From an uncultured Trueperaceae bacterium (GTDB lineage: Bacteria > Deinococcota > Deinococci > Deinococcales > Trueperaceae), in assembly GCA_937907415.1 (NCBI GenBank), contig CALCHY010000085.1, positions 1 to 5,835 of the forward strand: 5,835 bases of DNA, in the 5' to 3' direction. Position 1 is the stretch's first letter, and every line of letters begins with the position of its first letter. Positions 1 to 4,834 of this stretch are shown here, piece after piece. The notes below the pieces were generated by a model. It saw only the letters and a program-made list of their open reading frames with translations, ran no database searches and was not told the DNA's origin. A program made the translations under genes and the position numbers.

Positions 1-715
1 CTTCCACGGCGGGGTTCGGAATCGCTTGGGCCGCCCCCACGCCCTGCTCGCCCAAGCGCGCCAAGCGTACGAGCTTGCCGGTCGGCTCGAGCTCCATGAT
101 CTCGGCGGCCGCAACGCGGCCACCGGCGATTAGCTGCTGCAGCACGGCGTCTATCTGCGGCCGCAAGTCGGTCGTCAACGCGACGGTGTTCGACAGCGAG
201 AGCAGGGCGCGCAGCTCGGTCGTGCGTGCCGCTACCCGCGCCTCCAAGTCGCCCTGGGCGGCGGCCAGGTTGTCTGCCATGGCGTCGAACGAGCGGGCCA
301 GCTCACCGAGTTCGGAGCGGTCGGCTAGGTCGACGCGCGCAGCCAAGTCGCCTGCAGCTAGCGCGCGGCTGGCGTGCGTTAGGCGCGAGATGGGGTCGAC
401 GAGTAGCGCACGCGAGAACGCGGCGGCCGCGAGGAGCGTGATGGCAACGACGACAGCGAGGTTGACGAGGGTGCTGCGCAGCACGGCCGTTACGGTGGCC
501 TGATCGCCGCCCGCTACCGCCGCGGCCGCGCCGGCCAGGTCTGTGCCTGGTGCGCCAGAAACGGCCGCCAACCCGCGCCACAACAAGATGCCGGTGGCTA
601 CCGCGAGCACTGCAACAACGGCCAGGAGCAGCAGCGTCAGGCGGTTGCTGAGGCTGTGGTACCAGGCCGTGCGGGGAGTGCCGAGCTCGGTGTCGGCCCC
701 GGCTTCAGGGGTCAC
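1..715 (-). CDS. Sensor histidine kinase, N-terminal part (cut by left window edge)
   Basis: The first 238 residues of a membrane sensor are visible; the catalytic end lies outside the window. Start is GTG at 715, preceded by GAGGGG (731-726), and overlaps the end of the response regulator gene by 11 nt; no ATG in this frame precedes the HAMP domain. Seen: a short cytoplasmic N-terminus, transmembrane helix 1 (about residues 26-46), a roughly 30-residue outer loop, transmembrane helix 2 (about 83-103), then a HAMP domain (about 104-152, with DPISRL and the SELGELARSFDAM stretch), a coiled-coil (about 153-175, QGDLEARVAARTTEL), and the start of what could be a GAF domain (from about 176). No histidine box or ATPase domain is in view, so kinase identity is inferred from HAMP architecture and coupling to a NarL-type regulator, which normally pairs with HisKA_3/HATPase kinases. 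The small outer loop leaves little room for an extracellular sensor domain, so input may be intramembrane or via the cytoplasmic GAF-like region. Confidence 0.85.
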   Translation of the reverse strand, partial: MTPEAGADTELGTPRTAWYHSLSNRLTLLLLAVVAVLAVATGILLWRGLAAVSGAPGTDLAGAAAAVAGGDQATVTAVLRSTLVNLAVVVAITLLAAAAFSRALLVDPISRLTHASRALAAGDLAARVDLADRSELGELARSFDAMADNLAAAQGDLEARVAARTTELRALLSLSNTVALTTDLRPQIDAVLQQLIAGGRVAAAEIMELEPTGKLVRLARLGEQGVGAAQAIPNPAVE

Positions 716-1349
716 GCACCACCAGCCCCTCGCGCATGGCGTACAGCGCCGCCTGCGTGCGGCTCTTGAGCTCGAGCTTCGCAAGCAAGTTGGAGACGTG
801 GCTCTTGACCGTCGCCTCCGCGACCTCGAGCTGTTGGGCAATGCGCTTGTTCGTCGCGCCGCCTGCCAGTAGCTTGAGGACTTCTAGCTCGCGCTCAGTT
901 AGCACCGCGTGAGGGGCGCCGCCGCCTCGTACCTCGCGCACGAGGCGTTGCTGCGCGCGGGGGTCGAGGCGCACCTCGCCACGCGCGGCGGCCCTCACTG
1001 CCTCGAAGAGTTCGTCAGGGCGCGTCTCCTTGAGTATGTACCCGGCCGCGCCCGCCTCGACGACGTCGATGACGAGCCGGTCCTCGAGGACGCTCGTAAG
1101 CGCAACGACCTCCACGTCCGGGTACTCGCGGCGGATGACGCGCGTGGCGTCGACGCCGTTCATCACTGGCATGAGGAGGTCCATGACGACGACGTCGGGC
1201 AGCAACTCGCCTACGCGCTGCACGGCTTCCTGGCCGTTCGCTGCCTCGCCGATCACGTGAAGGTCCGGCTCGAGGTCGAATGCGAGGCGTAGGCCGCGGC
1301 GCACTACGGTGTGGTCGTCAACAAGCAATACGCGGATGCGGGCGGGCAT
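705..1349 (-). CDS. Response regulator, NarL/LuxR family
   Basis: A 214-residue two-domain DNA-binding response regulator, full length for the family. Receiver domain (about 4-120): acidic pair D11-D12, phospho-acceptor D57 in VVVMDLLMPVMNG, switch residue T85 (LTS) and K107 (YILKE). C-terminal LuxR-type helix-turn-helix (about 149-210): LTERELEVLKLLAGG, then NKRIAQQLEVAEATVKSHV, the usual recognition-helix region. Start chosen at the ATG at 1349 because GGAAGG lies 6-7 nt upstream and the protein then begins MPARIRVLLVDDH as in relatives; the frame stays open 17 codons further up to an ATG at 1400, but that extension is not family-like. It precedes and overlaps the sensor kinase gene by 11 nt, so the two are one operon with coupled translation. 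Phosphorylation by the neighbouring kinase is expected to switch DNA binding. Targets are unknown; the divergent membrane-protein gene is the obvious candidate. Confidence 0.95.
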   Translation of the reverse strand: MPARIRVLLVDDHTVVRRGLRLAFDLEPDLHVIGEAANGQEAVQRVGELLPDVVVMDLLMPVMNGVDATRVIRREYPDVEVVALTSVLEDRLVIDVVEAGAAGYILKETRPDELFEAVRAAARGEVRLDPRAQQRLVREVRGGGAPHAVLTERELEVLKLLAGGATNKRIAQQLEVAEATVKSHVSNLLAKLELKSRTQAALYAMREGLVVRDP

Positions 1350-1368
1350 TTCGTCACCTTCCGCGTTC

Positions 1369-1374
1369 AGGGTA
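1369..1374 (-). promoter_or_regulatory. Candidate -10 box for the response regulator/kinase operon
   Basis: TACCCT (TANNNT type) reads on the minus strand and would start transcription near 1362, leaving a leader of about 13 nt that still includes the GGAAGG ribosome binding site. No recognisable -35 element lies 16-18 nt upstream. In a GC-rich region such a hexamer can occur by chance. Confidence 0.3.
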
Positions 1375-1459
1375 CCCGGGCCGACCACGCGGCGCCTCAC
1401 CCTTTCGGATGAGACCGCCTGCCCCCCGACTGCCGAGGCGCCGGCCAGCCCGCTGGGCC

Positions 1460-1465
1460 TAGCCT
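1460..1465 (+). promoter_or_regulatory. Candidate -10 box in front of the membrane-protein gene
   Basis: TAGCCT fits the TANNNT consensus and sits inside the word CCTAGCCTAGG. The complementary strand reads TAGGCT at 1466-1461, so the same site could serve transcription in both directions. A start near 1472 would give the 1516 gene a leader of about 44 nt with its GGAGG ribosome binding site. No clear -35 element is visible. The position is sensible for the divergent intergenic region but is supported by only one short motif. Confidence 0.35.
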
Positions 1466-1515
1466 AGGAGCATGAGGCGCGGAGGGTAGAGCGCGCCACG
1501 ACCGGAGGCACGAGG

Positions 1516-2328
1516 ATGGAACAACACCGCAACTTCGACAACAAGACGATCTCTGGAGCAGTGCTCGTGGCACTTGGCCTGCTAGTCCTGCTGGGGGGCA
1601 TGGGGTTCTCCGGCCTGGTTGGGCGCTTCATGGGTGCGCTGCTGTTCGCTGGCTTGGCGTACTTCGTCTACCAGGAGGGTCGGCGCAAAGGTAATGACGT
1701 CTTGCGGCTTGCGGCGTTGCCCCTCGCCGGCCTTGCACTAGCTAGCTTGCTCGCGGGCTTCGGTGGCGGCGCGCTCTTCTTGGCCGCCGTCGGGTTGGCG
1801 TTCGCGTTCGCTTGGCGCCAGAACCCGGAGCGGTGGTGGGCCGTGATCGTGGCCGGCGCGTTGGGGTCGACTGCCATCTCTGCTGCGTTGCCGCGGGCGT
1901 TCGGGGGCGTCCAGGACACGCTCTTCCTCCTCGGCATGGCGGCCACCTTCTACGCCCTGACCCGCCTGCGGGTCAAGCCGCAGCCGTGGGCCATCTACCC
2001 GGCGGCCGCACTCGCCGTGCTTGCCCTCCTCGGCTTGGTCGGTGGGCGCTCGGGGTGGCTCGTGCCGGTATTACTCATCGGCGGCGGCCTGTACATGCTG
2101 CTCCAACGAGGGCGCCCAAGCATACTTGGCGGGCAGAGCGCGCCGACTCCGCCAGCGCCTGGCCCAGTTGCCCCGGTAGCGCCAACGCAGCCGGTGGAGG
2201 CAACACCGCCAGCGCCGCCAGCGGCCAGCGCGCCCCTAGTCCACCTCGACAACGAGAACGCCCCCCAAGACGGCCTTACGGCCGAGGGAGGCGCTCCGAT
2301 GCCCGACCCGAACAAGGGGCCGAGCTGA
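1516..2328 (+). CDS. Polytopic membrane protein with four two-helix repeats and Pro/Ala-rich tail; function unknown
   Basis: A 270-residue protein whose ATG follows GGAGG (1504-1508) at 7 nt. About eight hydrophobic segments are visible, roughly residues 12-31, 34-52, 64-82, 84-100, 107-125, 132-148, 159-176 and 180-196. They fall into four similar helix pairs of 45-50 residues separated by short basic or polar linkers (EGRRKGN, RQNPERWW, RLRVKPQPW). Units 3 and 4 open alike (RWWAVIVAGA, PWAIYPAAA). After residue 200 comes a low-complexity Pro/Ala/Val linker and an acidic polar tail (to 270), probably cytoplasmic. No catalytic motif or signal peptide was recognised. The helix-pair pattern resembles, by eye, the membrane part of LiaF-like proteins common in Deinococcota, but this is not a firm assignment. 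It is divergent from a two-component operon and may be regulated by it or modulate it. Its stop is only 2 nt from the convergent bshB2 stop. Confidence 0.85.
   Translation: MEQHRNFDNKTISGAVLVALGLLVLLGGMGFSGLVGRFMGALLFAGLAYFVYQEGRRKGNDVLRLAALPLAGLALASLLAGFGGGALFLAAVGLAFAFAWRQNPERWWAVIVAGALGSTAISAALPRAFGGVQDTLFLLGMAATFYALTRLRVKPQPWAIYPAAALAVLALLGLVGGRSGWLVPVLLIGGGLYMLLQRGRPSILGGQSAPTPPAPGPVAPVAPTQPVEATPPAPPAASAPLVHLDNENAPQDGLTAEGGAPMPDPNKGPS
2149..2224 (+). repeat. Short direct repeats encoding the Pro/Ala-rich linker
   Basis: The 11-mer CCGCCAGCGCC occurs at 2149-2159 and 2206-2216, and a near copy CCGCCAGCGG follows at 2215-2224. All lie within the low-complexity linker of the membrane protein, where they encode PPAP-type units. 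This fits slippage-driven expansion of a flexible tail rather than a mobile or regulatory repeat. Confidence 0.5.
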
Positions 2329-2330
2329 AG

Positions 2331-3089
2331 TTACTCGAAGGCGGTTGGCGCGTCCGGGTCCAGTAGGTAGTAGTTCTCGCTGCGGGTGAGACGGTCCGAG
2401 AAGTTGCTCGTTTGCGCATCTTCCGGGCCGTTCTCATCCCAGTTGGCGAACATCACTTCCGTCTGCGAGCGGTGCGCCCTCAACGCGTTCAGCTTCGTCT
2501 CGACGACCGGCCGGATGTCGGCCATCAGCTGCGGTTCGCCAAGTTCGGCGAGTAGCGCTTCCGGGTCGCCCACTGCGGCGGCCAACAAGCGGGGCCTGGC
2601 CGAGGCTGGCATGCTGCGTACGGCCAACACGGTGGCGTGACCCAGCGCGTCGTGATCGGGGTGCACTCCGTAGCCTGGGTAGTAGAGAAGGACGCTCGAG
2701 GCACCGAGTTCCTCGATGACCGCGCGGATTCTGGCGGCCACTTGATCGGGGTCCTCGAACTCGATGCACTTGTCGCGTAGGCCCATGAAGCGCAGTTCGC
2801 AGCCGAGGACGGCGCAGGCGTCCCGCAGTTCGATGGTGCGCACGTCGCGTAACGCCTCGCGGTTGGTGAAGGCGGGGCGCCCCATTCGCCGGCCCATGTC
2901 GCCGTACGTTCCGCACAGGTACATGGTCCGCACGCCAGCCTCGGCGCACAGAGCCAGGGTGCCGCCAGTCGCGAACGACTCGTCGTCAGGGTGCGGCAGA
3001 ACAGATAGCACGGCGCGCTCTTTGGTGGCGTCGAACGGTTGCGTGTGGTCGGTCGCGTGACTGGCCGTTGGCGTGTTCTCAGCGAGCAT
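2331..3089 (-). CDS. bshB2: Bacillithiol biosynthesis deacetylase BshB2 (LmbE/PIG-L family)
   Basis: A 252-residue zinc-dependent deacetylase of the LmbE/PIG-L family. In bacillithiol synthesis this enzyme removes the acetyl group from GlcNAc-malate to give GlcN-malate, to which cysteine is then added; some members also act on thiol S-conjugates. Visible zinc-site motifs: PHPDDE (H33, D36, with D35 the expected catalytic base) and GVHPDHDALGH (H146 as third ligand). TYGDMGRRMGRPA and the RxxEL-type region (84-88) match the BshB2 pattern. It follows a YojF-type gene, the same order as yojF-yojG (bshB2) of Bacillus subtilis, which strengthens the assignment. ATG at 3089 lies 9 nt after GGGAGG and overlaps the yojF end by 11 nt. 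About 24 residues precede the usual family start; a GTG at V27 is an alternative start but lacks a ribosome binding site. Stop is TAA at 2333-2331, two bases from the convergent gene. Confidence 0.93.
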   Translation of the reverse strand: MLAENTPTASHATDHTQPFDATKERAVLSVLPHPDDESFATGGTLALCAEAGVRTMYLCGTYGDMGRRMGRPAFTNREALRDVRTIELRDACAVLGCELRFMGLRDKCIEFEDPDQVAARIRAVIEELGASSVLLYYPGYGVHPDHDALGHATVLAVRSMPASARPRLLAAAVGDPEALLAELGEPQLMADIRPVVETKLNALRAHRSQTEVMFANWDENGPEDAQTSNFSDRLTRSENYYLLDPDAPTAFE

Positions 3090-3447
3090 CTTCAGGGCCC
3101 TCCCTGAACGGCGTGACTGAGAGCTGCAGCGCCATGGTCAGCTGTCCTTCGCAGTCGAGGCCGGCTAGTAGCAGCTCGTCGCGTTCGTTGATGTCGAAGT
3201 CGGTGAGGCCGTCGGCGTACACCCAACCTTCGTCCAGCTTCAAGCCAACGCGGTACGGGCCGGAGCCAGTGACCGTGCCACGCGCATAACTAACTCGTGC
3301 GTTCCGCACGAACGCGATGACGGGGTTCTTCTTCTCGGGACCGAGCTTCGTGTACGAACCAGTGGTGGTCTCGAGGTGCAGGAAGACTTCTTGCCCGAGC
3401 CGCTTGTCTAGCTCGGCCTGCACGGCGTGACGATCGATGGGCCTCAA
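3079..3447 (-). CDS. yojF: YojF family protein (DUF1806)
   Basis: A 122-residue small soluble protein, close in length to the Bacillus YojF family, which is characteristically encoded next to bshB2. Biochemical function is not established as far as I know; the persistent pairing suggests a role linked to bacillithiol synthesis or to the BshB2 enzyme. Recognisable features are VFLHLETTTGSY near residues 21-32, an internal block VRNARVSYARGTVTG, and GLKLDEGWVYADGLTDF, a mostly beta-strand pattern. No signal peptide or membrane segment. Start is TTG at 3447, with GGAGG at 3458-3454 (6-nt spacing); an in-frame TAA immediately precedes it (3450-3448), so no upstream start is possible. It is the first gene of a two-gene unit and its last codons contain a hairpin covering the bshB2 ribosome binding site. 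Confidence 0.88.
   Translation of the reverse strand: MRPIDRHAVQAELDKRLGQEVFLHLETTTGSYTKLGPEKKNPVIAFVRNARVSYARGTVTGSGPYRVGLKLDEGWVYADGLTDFDINERDELLLAGLDCEGQLTMALQLSVTPFREGPEDAR
3091..3108 (-). promoter_or_regulatory. Hairpin enclosing the bshB2 ribosome binding site
   Basis: On the minus strand the arms TTCAGGG and CCCTGAA are perfectly complementary (7 bp) around a 4-nt loop AGGG. The bshB2 Shine-Dalgarno GGGAGG (3104-3099) spans the 5' arm and loop, and the bshB2 ATG begins one base after the 3' arm (3090 lies between). The element is within the final codons of yojF. A folded mRNA would hide the ribosome binding site, while ribosomes finishing yojF would open it, giving translational coupling. 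Structure is seen in sequence; function is inferred. Confidence 0.55.
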
Positions 3448-3503
3448 TTAGATCCTCCGAGTGGCTCGCGCAGAACCTACGTGGGGGCACCGCTTGGCGC
3501 GTG

Positions 3504-3532
3504 AGCCTAGCGCGTCGCGGCGGCGGTGTCCG
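3504..3532 (-). promoter_or_regulatory. Candidate promoter for yojF-bshB2
   Basis: On the minus strand CGGACA (3532-3527, four of six matches to TTGACA) is followed after 17 nt by TAGGCT (3509-3504). Transcription would start near 3497, giving a leader of about 50 nt. Other TANNNT boxes on the same strand are TACAAT (3557-3552), the best -10 hexamer but without a -35, and TAGGTT (3479-3474), which would leave a 20-nt leader. The choice among the three cannot be settled by reading. Confidence 0.4.
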
Positions 3533-3643
3533 CCCGCGACGGCTCAGTGGGATTGTACTGCCCTGGCCTTGGTGCCGCGCCGTGAGCAGTCGACAGGAGC
3601 CGTCGCACACGTGCTGAGCCAACCAAGGTTGCGCCACCACCGC

Positions 3644-3649
3644 TATGAT
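3644..3649 (+). promoter_or_regulatory. -10 box for a probable leaderless transcript of the M24 peptidase gene
   Basis: TATGAT (one mismatch to TATAAT) is followed by six bases and then the ATG at 3656, so the expected transcription start coincides with the start codon. There is no Shine-Dalgarno sequence at 5-12 nt upstream of the ATG, as expected for a leaderless mRNA. The -35 region (about 3620-3626) is poor but overlaps the dyad CAACC-AA-GGTTG (3620-3631), a possible regulator site. Confidence 0.6.
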
Positions 3650-3655
3650 TCGTGC

Positions 3656-4834
3656 ATGAACTGGCTACCAGTAGTGCAAGAGGAGTTGCAGAGGCAGGGC
3701 CTCGACGCTTGGTTGATCTACGATTTCCGCAGCAGCAACCCGCTAGCAGCGCCGATCTTGCGGCCGTTACTCGAGGGGAACACGGCGAGCCGCCGCGTGT
3801 TCCTGCTCGTGCCAGCCAGCGGGCGGCCAACGCTGGCCGTGCACGCCATCGAGGTCGGCTCGCTCAAGCCGAACGCCGACATCGACTTCGTCAGCTACTC
3901 CGGCCGCGAGAGCATGCAGCACCTCCTCGCCGACCTCCTCGAGGGGAGCGAGCGGATAGCTATGGAGTACAGCCCGAACGGCGACAACCCGTACGTCGGC
4001 CGCGTCGATGCTGGCACGGTGGAGTGGGTGAGGTCCTTCGGCGTCGAGGTCGTGTCGTCAGGCGACTTGGCGCAGATCCTCGAGGTGTGGACGCCAGAGC
4101 AGCTCGAGCAGCACCTCACGGCCGCTGAAGGCGTGATGGGCGCCAAGGACGCTGCCTTCCGCTTCATCGCGCAGCGCGCGCAGATGGGCCTGGCCGTAAC
4201 GGAGGGCGAGGTGCAGCGCCTCATCGAGACGCACTTCGCCGACCTCGGCCTCACGCCGGGCAGCTCACCTAACGTGAGCTTCGGCGCTCACAGCGGAGAC
4301 CCTCACTACCACCCGCTACCCGGCGTGCGCGACGCTACCCTCGCGCCGGGCGACGTCGTGCTCGTCGACCTGTGGGCCAAGGTCAACCTACCCACCGCGC
4401 CTTACGCAGACGTGACCTGGATGGGCGTGTACGGCGAGCCGAGCGCCGAAGTCAAACGCGTGTGGGAGGCCGTCAAGCGCGCCCGCGACGCCGCTTTGCG
4501 CTCCATCGCCACCGCCTACGCGGAGGGGCGCTGGCCGAGCGGCGCCGAGGCCGATCACGCTTCCCGCCAAGTGCTGGAAGATGCTGGTTACGGCGAGGCG
4601 TTCACGCACCGCACTGGTCATAGCCTGGGTACCAGCGCCACTCACGGGGTGGCCGTGCACCTAGACGGCTTCGAGACCAACGACACGCGCGCTCTGCGCC
4701 CAGGCATCGGGGTGACGATCGAGCCTGGCGCTTACTTCCCCGCCTTCGGCGTGCGCTCCGAGATAAACGTCTTCCTAGACGAGGACGGCCCGCGCGCCAC
4801 CACGGACCTCCAGGACGAACTTGAGCTCATCTGA
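3656..4834 (+). CDS. M24 family metallopeptidase (Xaa-Pro peptidase-like)
   Basis: A 392-residue cytoplasmic enzyme with the creatinase-type N-terminal domain (about 1-165) and a pita-bread catalytic domain (about 170-390). Family members are dinuclear-metal peptidases, often cleaving X-Pro bonds, though some creatinase-like members act on other substrates. All five metal ligands can be placed: D238 (LVDLWAK), D252 (YADVTW), H322 (THRTGHSLG), E356 (IEPGAY) and E369 (RSEINVF); the conserved upstream His region is PHYHP (217-219). D238 and D252 are 14 residues apart rather than the usual 11, and GHSLG and RSEI replace the commoner GHGIG and R-x-E-D forms, so this is a divergent subfamily and proline specificity is uncertain. 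Start is the ATG at 3656, placed six bases after a TATGAT box; the frame remains open upstream to 3461 but that part is not protein-like for the family. It overlaps the downstream kinase by 14 nt. Confidence 0.9.
   Translation: MNWLPVVQEELQRQGLDAWLIYDFRSSNPLAAPILRPLLEGNTASRRVFLLVPASGRPTLAVHAIEVGSLKPNADIDFVSYSGRESMQHLLADLLEGSERIAMEYSPNGDNPYVGRVDAGTVEWVRSFGVEVVSSGDLAQILEVWTPEQLEQHLTAAEGVMGAKDAAFRFIAQRAQMGLAVTEGEVQRLIETHFADLGLTPGSSPNVSFGAHSGDPHYHPLPGVRDATLAPGDVVLVDLWAKVNLPTAPYADVTWMGVYGEPSAEVKRVWEAVKRARDAALRSIATAYAEGRWPSGAEADHASRQVLEDAGYGEAFTHRTGHSLGTSATHGVAVHLDGFETNDTRALRPGIGVTIEPGAYFPAFGVRSEINVFLDEDGPRATTDLQDELELI

Noticed and set aside
75..872. Plus-strand open frames opposite the sensor kinase
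   Set aside because: They are rich in Ser/Ala/Arg without domain features, while the minus frame gives transmembrane helices, HAMP and coiled coil in the expected order.
909..1292. 127-codon plus-strand open frame opposite the response regulator
   Set aside because: It is a mirror of a clearly conserved receiver/HTH gene, a common artefact of high-GC DNA, with no recognisable domain or ribosome binding site.
1350..1400. Longer start of the response regulator at ATG 1400
   Set aside because: The extra 17 residues are not part of receiver domains, and the internal ATG at 1349 has a GGAAGG ribosome binding site at proper spacing.
2273..2345. Rho-independent terminator between the convergent genes
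   Set aside because: Only 4-bp complementarity (CGAG/CTCG around 2323-2337) and no T-run on either strand.
1812..2366. 184-codon plus-strand frame overlapping the membrane protein
   Set aside because: Arg/Pro-rich frame-shifted translation of the membrane-protein gene; the +1 frame has the helices, ribosome binding site and sensible ends.
3461..3655. In-frame upstream extension of the M24 peptidase from a GTG at 3461
   Set aside because: The 65 extra codons look like translated intergenic DNA (basic, low similarity to any M24 N-terminus), include candidate promoters of both strands, and the ATG at 3656 has a well-placed -10 box.
3507..3830. Minus-strand open frame spanning the divergent region and the peptidase start
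   Set aside because: It crosses both promoters and the 5' end of a conserved gene, and its translation shows no family pattern.
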